NCBI GenBank assembly: GCA_963793465.1 | Contig: CAWCAJ010000005.1 | Location: forward strand, 186,001 to 250,000 | Source: CAJQPP01 sp963793465 | GTDB lineage: Bacteria > Planctomycetota > Planctomycetia > Pirellulales > Pirellulaceae | Length of the DNA: 64,000 bases | Direction of reading: 5' to 3' | In this document: piece by piece, positions 19,067 to 28,611 of the stretch | Layout of the letters: each line of letters starts with the position of its first letter | How positions within the stretch are numbered: the first letter of the stretch is position 1 | Notes under the pieces: model-generated | Told to the model about the DNA's origin: nothing | The model's database searches: none | Seen by the model: the letters and a program-made list of their open reading frames with translations, nothing else | Position numbers and translations under genes: made by a program

Positions 19067-20677
19067 CTATTCCCCGCGTAGTAACGGAAACAGGATGACG
19101 TCGCGAATCGACTGACTGTTCGTTAACAACATTACCAAACGATCAATTCCCACTCCTAAACCGCCGGCAGGCGGCATGCCATTGCGTAGAGCACGTACAA
19201 AATCGTGGTCCATCCGGGCCATCGAATCCTCTTCCGGCATCCCTTCCAATTGAGTCTCAAACAGCTTTTGCTGCAGGTCAGGATCGTTTAACTCCGTGTA
19301 AGCGTTGGCAATTTCCATGCCCTGCACAAACAACTCAAAACGTTCCGCAATCTCCGGTTGACCGGCCTTTCGTTTGGTCAACGGACAAATGCTGGCCGGA
19401 TAATCGATGACAAACACCGGACCCGTCAACGCGTCCTCGACCTTGGCCTCGAACACTTCATTCTTGATCACGTCTTCGTGTTTGCCAGCAATCTCCAATC
19501 CCAACGTCTGGGCATAGGCTTGTACTGCACGGGTGTCGCTGGGGTCAACGCCAGTGTACTCCGCAAATAGGCTGTCATAGGGACGGCGGGCAAAGGGAGT
19601 CGAAAAATCGATCGTGGTCTCACCCCAGCGGATTTGCGGGCCCACACCGATCGCTAGCATGGCGTTGGCGATGATAGCTTCGGTAATATCCATCATCGAT
19701 TCGTAGTTGCCGTAGGCCTGGTACAGCTCCAGCATCGTGAATTCGGGATTGTGCCGAGGGCTGATTCCTTCGTTGCGGTAAACCCGTCCCAGTTCATAGA
19801 CCCTTTCCATGCCCCCTACCATCAGCCGCTTCAAATGCAGTTCCAGCGCGATCCGCATGAACAATTCCATGTCCAACGCATTGTGATGGGTGTGAAACGG
19901 GCGGGCGGCGGCTCCACCGGCGATGGCGTGCAGGGTGGGTCCCTCGATCTCGCAAAAGCCATGGTTGTCCAGCGTCCGACGTATCGATTTGACGATCCGC
20001 GTGCGGTTCAGGAACCGATCCCGAGAGCCATCGTTCCAGGCCAAATCCACATACCGCATCCGCTGGATCAACTCCGGATCGGTGATGCCCTGGTGCTTGG
20101 CCGGCGGTGGGGCCAGAGTTTTCGTCAAGAAGTGAATCCTGGAGGCGAAAACAGAAAGTTCCCCCGTATTGGTTACCTTCAATTCACCGTCGACCCCGAT
20201 CAGATCGCCGAGGTCCAGGCACTTGATGACCTGCCAGTTTTCTTCGCCTACCTGGTTCCTGCCCACGAACAACTGGATCCGCCCGGTCCAGTCGTCGATG
20301 TCGATGAATTGAAGCTTGCCTTTGTCGCGATGCAATTTGATCCGCCCTGCCGCGCGGACCGTGGGCCCGATCAATTCTCCCGGGCCCTGCTCTGCCTTCC
20401 AGCTGCGAAAGTCAAATCCCTCGTCTCGCAAATCATTGGGCAGATCGACCTCAACCCCTGACTCGGTGCGATACTTGATTTCGGCGGCTCGGTCCCGGAT
20501 GGGACCAATCAGACTTCGGTCGTCGAACCGCTGTCCCCAGGGGTCGACCCCCAAGTCCACCAGTTTCTGCAACTTGCCGCGGCGGGCCGCTACCAAATCG
20601 GACTCATCGTGGGCGGAAGCTTGAGGTTCGGTTTGAGGTTCGGTTTGAGGTTCGGTTTGAGGTTCGTTTTCGCTCAT
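19067..20677 (-). CDS. lysS: lysine--tRNA ligase (class II)
   Basis: This 536-residue class II lysyl-tRNA synthetase has the N-terminal OB-fold anticodon-binding domain (AAGRIKLHRDKGKLQFIDI). Motif 2 is around FRNEGISPRHNPEF and motif 3 is GGLGVGIDRLVMLL. It charges tRNA-Lys with ATP. The extreme N-terminus carries a QTEP repeat encoded by a 12-base minisatellite. I chose the ATG at 20677; a GTG 11 codons upstream is possible. It is the first gene of an apparent operon with the LolCE-type permease and lolD. Confidence 0.96.
   Translation of the reverse strand: MSENEPQTEPQTEPQTEPQASAHDESDLVAARRGKLQKLVDLGVDPWGQRFDDRSLIGPIRDRAAEIKYRTESGVEVDLPNDLRDEGFDFRSWKAEQGPGELIGPTVRAAGRIKLHRDKGKLQFIDIDDWTGRIQLFVGRNQVGEENWQVIKCLDLGDLIGVDGELKVTNTGELSVFASRIHFLTKTLAPPPAKHQGITDPELIQRMRYVDLAWNDGSRDRFLNRTRIVKSIRRTLDNHGFCEIEGPTLHAIAGGAAARPFHTHHNALDMELFMRIALELHLKRLMVGGMERVYELGRVYRNEGISPRHNPEFTMLELYQAYGNYESMMDITEAIIANAMLAIGVGPQIRWGETTIDFSTPFARRPYDSLFAEYTGVDPSDTRAVQAYAQTLGLEIAGKHEDVIKNEVFEAKVEDALTGPVFVIDYPASICPLTKRKAGQPEIAERFELFVQGMEIANAYTELNDPDLQQKLFETQLEGMPEEDSMARMDHDFVRALRNGMPPAGGLGVGIDRLVMLLTNSQSIRDVILFPLLRGE
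20625..20666. repeat. 12-base coding minisatellite in lysS
   Basis: GGTTCGGTTTGA repeats about three and a half times on the + strand, encoding tandem QTEP tetrapeptides at the LysRS N-terminus (minus strand). The unit is a multiple of three, so copy-number change would keep the frame. Confidence 0.9.
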
Positions 20678-20807
20678 GGATTCGTTTTCGGTACAATCGG
20701 ATGTCGTCACACTCGGAAACCGACAATATAGAGGGTTCCCCGGTTCGCGTCAGTGGTTGTTGATTGGCAACCTTGGCTGGCTCGGCTGCGGAAACAACGA
20801 TTTGGAT

Positions 20808-22910
20808 ATGCAATCGCAACAGAAATGGCGAACGACGCTGCAGCTTGTTGGCTGGTTGGCGTGGATGATGGGCAGCCAGATATCATTCACCCCCAACGAT
20901 GAAATCCTGCGATTGTTACAGAAGACCATTGAGATTTCACGACAAACGACCGATGCGACCGGAACCGTCCAGCTGATCCAGGATATCGAGTTGATGGCCC
21001 GCCTGGGCTATCCCACCCAGGCATTGGGACATTTGCAAGAACTGTCGACGGAGTTCGAGGATTCGACGTGCCAAGCCATCGTGGCGAACGTGGCAGAGCA
21101 ACTGGTGGTACGTCGAGACATGCAAAGGGTGCTGGAGTTCCTGCAAACGATCGACAAGGCCCCGACCTGGAAAGACGCGGTCCTTATGGATTGTGTCCAG
21201 ATTTGCTTGCGGCATCAACAGATCGATGAAGCCGTTCGGCTGATCACGATGGTTCAGGATCAGCGGGTACGGGACCGGGCCTGTTTTTATATAGCCGTGA
21301 CTTACGCCAGGATGGGTCAGGGCGAAGAAGGACTTCAGCTCGTCAGGGATTTCCAAGTGGAATTGACTCCCGAACTGGGGCAACACATGTTGCAAGCTTC
21401 CATGCATGGACGTCACTACGATTGGTTCCTGCAACACCTGGAACCATTGGCTGAGGACAAAGATCGCAGTTTGCAGCGAGCCCTGGGCTGGGCCGCCGAT
21501 CACGGGGATTTTGAGTTCGTCTTGCAGGTCATGCAATCTCGTTTTCAGCCTGGCTCGCAACAGATGGAATTGGCTTTCAGGACGCTGGCGGGGCAATGTG
21601 ATTCGGCTTCTGCGCTGGATCGCGCCAGACGCCTGGCACCCGAATTTGCCGGGCATCCCAGGTTGGCTTTTGGAATGGCGGTTGGCTATGCCCGAGCCGG
21701 TCAACTGGAAACTGCATTTGCGATGGCTTCGCAAGCAGCAAAGGAAATATCGGCGGTGGACCGCGACTATAGCCCGCGTGACACCCGCTTTCTGGCAACC
21801 TCACTGCGGACCAAGGAGCAAAAAGGAGAGAGAACGGCAGCCCGATCCCTGTTGGAGGAACTAACGCCGTCTGATTTGCGAGCCAGTGTCAAAGTGCAAT
21901 TGGCTCGAAGCCTCATGCAGGAAGGTCAGCATGCAGAGGCCCGGGACCTGGCAGAATCACTGGTTGAGGAGCTGGCTGGCATGGAAAGAGTGAACCCGAG
22001 CTGCGCTATTTCGGCCTACCCGCTTTTGGCTTACTACGGGTTTGAGGCCGAGGCCCGGGAATACCTGGACACGCAACGCCTGGATGTGGCGATTCCGGTC
22101 ATTCGCTACCTGTTGCAACACGGGAAATCCGATGAATGCCGAGATTTGTTGAGGCGGCTGAGAAAAGTCACCGTGGGTGCTTCGATGGACCCCGATTTTC
22201 TGCGAGAGATCGCCGAACATCTGGATGGAGATACCGCTTTGGCTCTTCTGCGACGAATCATGGACGCGAATCCGGCAACACCGGGTGCCTTCGATTGTAT
22301 CACTCGCCGCTATGCAGAGTTGTTGGCGGCATCGGTCAGGGAAGGTCTCATCGATTTTGCCCGGCCATTGCGTGACTTGTTGGAACGCAGATACCCGCAG
22401 TATTTCACGGCTCCCCGATCCGGGACAGCCGGCAGTCGCCAGCCATCATTGATGGCCTTCCACATGTGGGGCGAGATGCTTCGTGAGCCTTGCGACACCA
22501 GGCAACTCGGCAACCTGGCCCATTTTTTTGAGGAGCAACCGTCTCGTGTGCAGGACATATTACAAATCCTGGCGCGACGCGGTGAAACGGAGCAGGTTCT
22601 GCGATTACTGGAGCAGCATGCTCAGCGAAGCGAGCAGGCCCTGTCCTGGTCACCGGCTGCCACGTTGCCGATCTATCGAAGTTTGGTGCAGGCCGGTCAG
22701 TTTGAGGAGTTGCTTCTCCAGGCAAGGCAACATGTGGTCCCTGACTTGCAAGCTTATGAGACCGAGCTGCTTGCCATGCATCGGGCTTGGCAGCAGGACT
22801 TTCCCGCAGCCATTCACCTGGCAGATACCATTTCATCGCCACGGAACCGCAGGCTGGTCTTGCGTTACTGCATCGAATGCATGTCGCAGGTCCCGGCCGG
22901 GGAGCGTTAG
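20808..22910 (+). CDS. helical-repeat (TPR-like) protein of unknown function
   Basis: This roughly 700-residue protein has a hydrophobic N-terminal segment (LQLVGWLAWMMGSQ, about residues 10-25) that could be a signal or anchor. Repeating amphipathic helix pairs follow along its whole length (for example ARMGQGEEGLQLVRDFQ and GYARAGQLETAFAMASQ), characteristic of TPR-like solenoids. No catalytic motif is visible. It is divergent from lysS with about 130 bases between the starts. The frame is open upstream to a point overlapping the lysS start, so I chose the internal ATG. It probably acts as a protein-interaction scaffold. Confidence 0.75.
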   Translation: MQSQQKWRTTLQLVGWLAWMMGSQISFTPNDEILRLLQKTIEISRQTTDATGTVQLIQDIELMARLGYPTQALGHLQELSTEFEDSTCQAIVANVAEQLVVRRDMQRVLEFLQTIDKAPTWKDAVLMDCVQICLRHQQIDEAVRLITMVQDQRVRDRACFYIAVTYARMGQGEEGLQLVRDFQVELTPELGQHMLQASMHGRHYDWFLQHLEPLAEDKDRSLQRALGWAADHGDFEFVLQVMQSRFQPGSQQMELAFRTLAGQCDSASALDRARRLAPEFAGHPRLAFGMAVGYARAGQLETAFAMASQAAKEISAVDRDYSPRDTRFLATSLRTKEQKGERTAARSLLEELTPSDLRASVKVQLARSLMQEGQHAEARDLAESLVEELAGMERVNPSCAISAYPLLAYYGFEAEAREYLDTQRLDVAIPVIRYLLQHGKSDECRDLLRRLRKVTVGASMDPDFLREIAEHLDGDTALALLRRIMDANPATPGAFDCITRRYAELLAASVREGLIDFARPLRDLLERRYPQYFTAPRSGTAGSRQPSLMAFHMWGEMLREPCDTRQLGNLAHFFEEQPSRVQDILQILARRGETEQVLRLLEQHAQRSEQALSWSPAATLPIYRSLVQAGQFEELLLQARQHVVPDLQAYETELLAMHRAWQQDFPAAIHLADTISSPRNRRLVLRYCIECMSQVPAGER

Positions 22911-22940
22911 AGGCTTGTCAGATCTGAATGGAGAACGGTT

Positions 22941-23729
22941 CTATTTGCCAAATCGGGCTACCACTCGATCTGCCAGCCAGGGAAGCAATCGATCCAACCA
23001 AACCAGTCCCCACCCGGACCAGCTGAGGATGATCTCATGGGAGCCACGCTCCATGGCCCGGATCGTCCGCCGTGCGACGTATTCCGGAGACGCGGCACGG
23101 GACATTTTTTTGTAGTTACCGGCCTGTTTGTCGATCAGATTGTCAAAAAATTCGCTGGCCGTCGTGCTGGGGCTGACGATCAGTACGTCGATGCCCCGTT
23201 GGTCCCATTCGGCCCGGATGGCATCGGAAAGCCCGTGCATGGCGAACTTGCTGGCGCAATACTCGCTTTTCATGGGGACGGCTCGGTGCCCCAGCACGCT
23301 GCTGATGTTGACCACCATGGGCTGATTGCCCTGTTCCAGCACGGGAACGGCGACACGCGTCAATTCAGCAGGAGCGAAGAAGTTGACTTCCATGACACGA
23401 CGCAACCTGTCAGGCGTGGCCTCGGAAAAGGGTCCCAAGGCACCGATGCCGGCATTATTGACCAGGATATCCAGGCCGCCAAAGGCCTCGACCGAGGAGC
23501 CCAACAATCTCTGACGAACGTCCGCTTCGGTGACATCCCCGGTTACCGGTACAGCCTGGCCTCCCAGCCGAAGGATCTCCTCCTGGAGCAGTCGCAATTT
23601 GTCCTGCCTGCGGGCGTTGATCACCAGGCGGCAACCGCGTTCGGCCAGTTGCACGCACAAAGCGTAGCCGATTCCACTGGAGGCCCCCGTGACAATCACC
23701 CGCTTCCCTTCGATCGACCGTCTGGCCAT
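22941..23729 (-). CDS. short-chain dehydrogenase/reductase (SDR)
   Basis: This 262-residue classical SDR has the cofactor motif TGASSGIG (residues 14-21), NNAG at 91-94, Ser143/Ser144, and the catalytic Tyr157-x-x-x-Lys161 (YCASK). A hydrophobic C-terminal tail (WSGWGLVWLDRLLPWLADRVV) suggests membrane association, as in DltE/YqjQ-like members. The ATG shares one base with the hflX stop (TGATG), so translation is probably coupled. The substrate is unknown. It converges with the helical-repeat gene, 30 bases apart. Confidence 0.9.
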   Translation of the reverse strand: MARRSIEGKRVIVTGASSGIGYALCVQLAERGCRLVINARRQDKLRLLQEEILRLGGQAVPVTGDVTEADVRQRLLGSSVEAFGGLDILVNNAGIGALGPFSEATPDRLRRVMEVNFFAPAELTRVAVPVLEQGNQPMVVNISSVLGHRAVPMKSEYCASKFAMHGLSDAIRAEWDQRGIDVLIVSPSTTASEFFDNLIDKQAGNYKKMSRAASPEYVARRTIRAMERGSHEIILSWSGWGLVWLDRLLPWLADRVVARFGK

Positions 23730-25126
23730 CAGGCAACTTCGTCCATGGTTGCGGGAGGAGCGTCGGGCGTGGGTTGGCTGGATGTCTCCGGTTCGGATTC
23801 GTTCTGTGGACCCCGTTCGCGAATCGTGATCTGCTGGTTTTCGATCCGCCCCAGGTACTTTTGCGGTATCCGGCAATGCACAATCACCCGCGTGTCGGTG
23901 TATTGAGTAGAGACCACTTCGCCGTGGGCTGACAGGTAGGCCAGCAGCTTGCCATTGCCGACATCCATTTCGATTTCCACGTTACGGAAGGACCGGCTCA
24001 GGGCATCGCTGACCGCCTGATGCAACTTGTCGAACCCGGCCCGGGTCCGGGCACTGACCAGCACGGCGTTGGGATAACGCCGCAGGATGGACTCCAACAG
24101 CACTTTATTTTCCAGTCGGTCAATCTTGTTCAGCACCAGCAGCGTATCCTTTTCCTGGATGCCGATTTCTTCCAGCACGTCGTACACGGCACTGATTTGC
24201 TGGTTGACCTGTGGGTGCGAAGCATCCGCTACATGCAGCAACAGGTCGGCCTGATGGGCTTCTTCCAGCGTGGCTTTAAAGCTGGCGATCAACCGGTGGG
24301 GCAGATCCCGGATGAAGCCTACGGTGTCGCTCAACAATACGGGGCCCCAACTGGGCAGATGCCAGCGCCGCGTACGGGTATCCAGCGTGGCAAACAGCTT
24401 GTCTTCAGCCAATACTTCGGCTTGCGTCAGCGAATTCATGAGTGTGCTTTTGCCGGCGTTGGTGTAGCCCACCAGGGAGACCGTCATGTGATCGTTGCGG
24501 CCCGAAACGGTTCGCTCTTTCCGCTTCTCGATTTTTTTCAGCTCGGACCGCAGTTCGTGGATCCGTTTTTCTACCAGCCGGCGATCAACCTCCAACTGCT
24601 TTTCACCAGGCCCACGCATCCCCACACCCATCTTGATACGCGACAAGTGCGTCCACATGCGTTTCAGTCGCGGCAGCGAATATTCCAGTTGTGCCAGCTC
24701 CACCGCCAGACGCGACTCCCAGGTCTGAGCCCGGCTGGCGAAGATATCCAGAATCAACTCGGTGCGATCAATCACTTTGACCTTCAGCCGTTGTTCCAGG
24801 TTGCGGATCTGGGCTGCGGAAAGATCGTTGTCGAAGATCACGACATCGGCCGCGTGGAATTCAATCAACCGTTCCAGTTCATCGACCTTGCCTTTTCCCA
24901 GGTACGTGGCGATGTCCGGTTTCTCGCGGCGTTGCGTCAGCGACCCGACCACAACGGCGCCGGCCGTTTCTGCCAATCCTGCCAGTTCGTCCAGCGGATC
25001 ATAAAGTCCATGGTCCTGTTCATGCAGGACTCGGACGAGGACTGCGATTTCATTGTCAACAGCTTGTTTGCGTTCTTGATTTTGCACGGTGTGCGAATCG
25101 GTCCTTTCCTTCAAGCTGGGGATCAC
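23729..25126 (-). CDS. hflX: GTPase HflX
   Basis: This is a ribosome-associated GTPase that splits stalled 70S ribosomes. The N-terminal HflX domain includes GKGKVDELERLI and VIDRTELILDIFA, followed by the GMRGPGEKQLEVDRR linker. The G domain has G1 GYTNAGKST, G3 DTVGFI and G4 NKID. A C-terminal extension ends in a Pro/Glu/Thr-rich tail. The start is uncertain: there is no in-frame ATG at the expected place. I use a GTG at 25126, but GTG at 25087 fits about as well and the frame stays open to a TTG at 25276. The SDR gene begins at its stop codon. Confidence 0.92.
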   Translation of the reverse strand: MIPSLKERTDSHTVQNQERKQAVDNEIAVLVRVLHEQDHGLYDPLDELAGLAETAGAVVVGSLTQRREKPDIATYLGKGKVDELERLIEFHAADVVIFDNDLSAAQIRNLEQRLKVKVIDRTELILDIFASRAQTWESRLAVELAQLEYSLPRLKRMWTHLSRIKMGVGMRGPGEKQLEVDRRLVEKRIHELRSELKKIEKRKERTVSGRNDHMTVSLVGYTNAGKSTLMNSLTQAEVLAEDKLFATLDTRTRRWHLPSWGPVLLSDTVGFIRDLPHRLIASFKATLEEAHQADLLLHVADASHPQVNQQISAVYDVLEEIGIQEKDTLLVLNKIDRLENKVLLESILRRYPNAVLVSARTRAGFDKLHQAVSDALSRSFRNVEIEMDVGNGKLLAYLSAHGEVVSTQYTDTRVIVHCRIPQKYLGRIENQQITIRERGPQNESEPETSSQPTPDAPPATMDEVA

Positions 25127-25477
25127 CAGCCGTTTTATCGATGCCGTGGAATAAAAACTATTTTCGCTACTCGGGTCCGGAATGGCTACTCTGAAACCGG
25201 CAGACTGCCGTGAAACTGGACCCCACGCTCGGTGGCCCGGCCATCGGCGAATGAGGGAATCATACCGCAAACCCAACCATCAGACGCGAAATCACTCGGC
25301 GGGTTCAGACTTGCGGTCGAAAACTTCTCGTCAGGCCAAGCGTTTATCTGGCGTTTCCCGCTGTGGCGGCTTGAATCCAGCGACGGGATCCATTTCATCC
25401 GGAGCCCTTTTGATATCGAATTGATTTGATTTTTTGGCAAAACGAGCGCTGCGTTCGATCCCTTCACATGATGAGCA
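25127..25477. other. intergenic, no gene recognised
   Basis: About 350 bases lie between the hflX start and the 3' end of the lipoprotein gene, both on the minus strand. Open frames here are short and have no family resemblance. The true hflX start may lie slightly into this stretch. Confidence 0.4.
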
Positions 25478-26617
25478 CTAACCGTCCCCATCGTCCGCTG
25501 GCAATTTCTCTTTCTTGTCGGACTCTTCCGTGGTCGCCGCTTCGTTTTCCGACTCCCGGGCTTTCATGCGAGCCTCCAGTTCGGCTTCCAGACGGGCTTC
25601 GTGGGCATCTCTTTCCTTTTCTGCGGCGGCAATTTCCGCTTCGGCTGGGTTGGTCGTCAGGTCGGGTTTGATAAACATCAACACCGGTTGCCCCAAGGGC
25701 GGTACTTTCTCCGGGTTGGCCGTGAAGGATAAGCTGGCATTGGAATTGCTGCTTTCCACGTTCAAATCGATCATGGCGGTGGGGAAGTTGGAAACGCAGA
25801 TCATGTCCCCCCAGTCGGCCTGGTATTCTCGATAGCTGGGATCTTCGGGATCGACCCACACGCGACTGCCGCAGAAAACCCAGTCGTGCGTCAAAGCTTG
25901 ACCGGTTGCCAGATCCATGACCATTTCCTTGGCATTCACTTCCTGGCGGTCTTCCTGCTGCTCGCCTGCTTGCCATACCACCGTGATTTGACACACCGGG
26001 CCTTTGGCGGTCACCACACCGGTTTCCTCGGTCCAATAACCGGGGATACCCTTGATGGCACCCACACCCAACAAACCCACATGTACGGTTTCTGCGTTAC
26101 TGACGGCTGCGACGATGGACTCATGTTCCTTGGTCCCGCGGGGACAGGCGAACATTTCCAGCAAACCTTCGCGTAAGGAGATGCGTCCGCCGACGATCAC
26201 CTGTTGGCCTTTCGTATCGATCCAGACCTCGTACGCTGGATTCAAACGTACCCAATGGTCTTCCACCATGGGTAACAATGCCGCATGCACTTCCTGCGGC
26301 GGGAGTGCTGCGGGTTGTCGCGGATCCTGGACTTCCTGTTCCTTCAGCTTCTGCAAAGCGGAATCAATGGACGGTTCTTCGTCCGTCGACGAGATCTCCG
26401 CGGACTTGTCTTCCTGTACTTCCTGTTGTGTCCCCTGGCCGGTTGGGCTGGACGGATCAATCGGCGCTGCGGGACTGGATACCTTCGGCGTCGTGGCGGC
26501 GGTTGTTTCCTGGACGACCGGTTGCGATGGTTCCTGACAGCCAGTGGACAGGGCAACCCCGATTGCGATCCAGGTCAAAAACCCGCCCAGGCCCCAGCAG
26601 GTCCTGTTGAAAATCAT
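25478..26617 (-). CDS. putative lipoprotein of unknown function
   Basis: This 379-residue predicted lipoprotein has a signal with lipobox LSTGC (Cys27), then a Thr/Pro/Ser/Gln/Glu-rich linker to about residue 120. A globular domain (about 135-330) contains VEDHWVRLNPAYEVWIDTKG, a pattern I recognise only as common in planctomycete orphans. The Glu/Ala/Lys-rich C-terminal coiled coil is about 340-379. AGGAA lies seven bases before the ATG at 26617. It is divergent from the next gene with about 250 bases between. No function can be assigned. Confidence 0.78.
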   Translation of the reverse strand: MIFNRTCWGLGGFLTWIAIGVALSTGCQEPSQPVVQETTAATTPKVSSPAAPIDPSSPTGQGTQQEVQEDKSAEISSTDEEPSIDSALQKLKEQEVQDPRQPAALPPQEVHAALLPMVEDHWVRLNPAYEVWIDTKGQQVIVGGRISLREGLLEMFACPRGTKEHESIVAAVSNAETVHVGLLGVGAIKGIPGYWTEETGVVTAKGPVCQITVVWQAGEQQEDRQEVNAKEMVMDLATGQALTHDWVFCGSRVWVDPEDPSYREYQADWGDMICVSNFPTAMIDLNVESSNSNASLSFTANPEKVPPLGQPVLMFIKPDLTTNPAEAEIAAAEKERDAHEARLEAELEARMKARESENEAATTEESDKKEKLPADDGDG

Positions 26618-26866
26618 TTGCGTTTCCTGTTCCGTTTCCTGAGTTCGCTGTCTGCGGAGCCGTGTCTTCGTCGACCAGGATTTGCAGAGGTCGATTTGCT
26701 GTCCTTGTCTTTCCAAGGAATCTAAAAGGTGAAGTGTGAAGCGTCCCTTGGAAGCCCGTCCCGCGGGATACACCCTGCCCTGTTCCTTGCTATGATAGGC
26801 ATTCCCCCACCACCCGCAAAGTCACCCGCAAATCTTATCCGTTCTCCAACCAGCCAGGATTCCCGG

Positions 26867-28306
26867 ATGTCAACCTTGACGCAAAGCCTGATACCGGACT
26901 TCGAATTTGCCAAAGGCTGCCGCTTCGACACCTGGAACAGCTTTGTGGAACATCTGGATGGCCGCAGCCAACCCGTCTCGCTGAAAAAGGTATTGGGTCG
27001 TAAGCAGGGTTCTCTGTTGTGGGGATTAGCCCAGGCAGCGGGACAGTCCCTCCAGAGTGAAATGATTGCTCTGTCTGGCTGGCACGACGGAACGGTCAAG
27101 TTGCGGGCCGAGGACGCCAGGATCCTGATCGAATGGCAGGAAATAACTGACCTCGCTCAACCATCCGTCGAACAGGTGATCCGGGCCATCGGTATCGCCG
27201 GAGTCTTGCCGCAACTGACTGCCTTCAGCTCATCCGATGAATGGTCCCGGCTGGTGCAGGGATTGCATGAGATCTTCCAATCCGCTCAATCACAGTCGGC
27301 AGGTGCCCTCGGGCAACTGGCTAACGAGCTGGGTTTGACATTGTCTTATCAACTTCCGGAATGGAAACGTGCTGCACGTCTGCGGAAGTCCTGTTTGGCC
27401 ACCTGGGCGAACGCCCTGCAGGAGATGCTGGATCGAGATGGTGCCGTGCAAGCCCGCGATAGCCGTTGGATTCCCCTGTTATTGGCCACCTGGACACGCA
27501 CCTACCGGATCGCCGGTCAGACCGGCTTTCAGCTGGACGACGAAACTCAGCAGATCTGGGAGTGGTTTTTGCGGTACGCCTTGCGGCTCCTGCGGGCCGA
27601 TGGAACCAGTATGTTGGCCGAACCCAGGGTTCCGTTTTGTCCCAACTTGTATCACTCGGCCGTGGCCACATCGACGGACAAGGAGGATCGTGCCATCGCC
27701 CGACAGGTGCTGCCCACGGAAAAGCCCAAAAAAAAGCGAGTCAAATCCAAACGCCGGGCGAGCGAGGTGTTTGCCGATCCAGGGACGTTTTCCGAGTGGG
27801 CGGGGATGGGTGTGTTGCAACAGGACTGGTCGCCACGCTCCCCCCGTTTGGCATTGGCCTATGATGAGAGTTTTTTTCAGGTCGAAGTCTGCTGTGGCGA
27901 AACCCTGTTTCAGGTCCACGGTCTACCCGATATTTCCATCAATGGAAGGCTGTTGAACGCGGAAGGGGAATGGGAGGAACTGGTCAGCCATTTCGATGAC
28001 GACCTGGACTTCGTCGAATTACAGATTCGCATGGAAGGGGGAGTGCTTTTGCAACGCCAACTTTGCCTGATCCATGACGAGCAAACGGTCATGATTGCCG
28101 ATGCCATTTTGCGCCCTCCCTGGAACGCATCGACTATCAGAACCGATTGCAGATTCCGGACTCGATCCGCTGTATGCAGGAAACCGAGAACACGGAAATC
28201 TACTTGCGTAGAAAAAAAGTCTGTGCCCTGTTGTTGCCCATCGGACTGTCCGAATGGCGGATTGGCACCCGCGACCAGCGGTTCGAGGTCGAGGATCAGC
28301 ATGTGA
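26867..28306 (+). CDS. unknown protein, N-terminal part before a frame break
   Basis: A soluble protein starting near 26867 reads well until about residue 415 (ending in IHDEQTVMIADAIL). After that the translation becomes Arg/Cys-rich and non-protein-like to its stop. The downstream frame continues coherently (LERIDYQNRLQIPDS from about 28117), so the real gene runs 26867-28611 with the last part in another frame, as if one base were lost near 28110-28125. The intact product would be about 580 residues. A basic KKKRVKSKRR patch lies near residue 290. No domain is named with confidence; the beta-rich C-terminal half faintly recalls heparinase II/III-like folds, which is speculative. Confidence 0.6.
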   Translation: MSTLTQSLIPDFEFAKGCRFDTWNSFVEHLDGRSQPVSLKKVLGRKQGSLLWGLAQAAGQSLQSEMIALSGWHDGTVKLRAEDARILIEWQEITDLAQPSVEQVIRAIGIAGVLPQLTAFSSSDEWSRLVQGLHEIFQSAQSQSAGALGQLANELGLTLSYQLPEWKRAARLRKSCLATWANALQEMLDRDGAVQARDSRWIPLLLATWTRTYRIAGQTGFQLDDETQQIWEWFLRYALRLLRADGTSMLAEPRVPFCPNLYHSAVATSTDKEDRAIARQVLPTEKPKKKRVKSKRRASEVFADPGTFSEWAGMGVLQQDWSPRSPRLALAYDESFFQVEVCCGETLFQVHGLPDISINGRLLNAEGEWEELVSHFDDDLDFVELQIRMEGGVLLQRQLCLIHDEQTVMIADAILRPPWNASTIRTDCRFRTRSAVCRKPRTRKSTCVEKKSVPCCCPSDCPNGGLAPATSGSRSRISM

Positions 28307-28611
28307 TCTGGCACCAGTCGGCCTTGGGCAAAACGCTGTATGCTCCGCTGTTTGTTGATTTGGACCCCGCCAACAGTGTCAAGCCACGCACCTGGCGAAA
28401 ACTGACGGTGGCGGAAACCCTGGAAATCGTGGACGACGATGTGGCCCGGGCCTACCGGGTCCGGGTGGGTCGCCAGCAGTGGGTGTTGTACAAGTCGTTT
28501 CAGAATATTGCCAGCCGCACTTTCCTGGGACAGAACTACAAATGCGATCTGGTTTTGGGGCGTTTTGAAAAGGATGGCAACATGCAAGAACTGTTGTCTC
28601 TGGAATCGTGA
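28147..28611 (+). CDS. C-terminal part of the frameshifted gene at 26867
   Basis: This segment continues the preceding protein in another frame; coherent sequence actually begins about 30 bases before the apparent TTG start. It contains beta-rich sequence and no separate ribosome site. Its TGA overlaps the GTG start of the YggS gene (GTGA), the kind of tight coupling expected if the two were co-translated, which argues that the gene was functional until recently or that the break is a sequencing error. Confidence 0.6.
   Translation: MQIPDSIRCMQETENTEIYLRRKKVCALLLPIGLSEWRIGTRDQRFEVEDQHVIWHQSALGKTLYAPLFVDLDPANSVKPRTWRKLTVAETLEIVDDDVARAYRVRVGRQQWVLYKSFQNIASRTFLGQNYKCDLVLGRFEKDGNMQELLSLES

Noticed and set aside
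24020..25213. 397-codon + strand open frame
   Set aside because: Antisense to hflX, whose GTPase motifs are clear.
28147..28611. Independent gene starting with TTG
   Set aside because: Coherent sequence extends upstream of that codon in the same frame, so it is the continuation of the preceding gene after a frame break.
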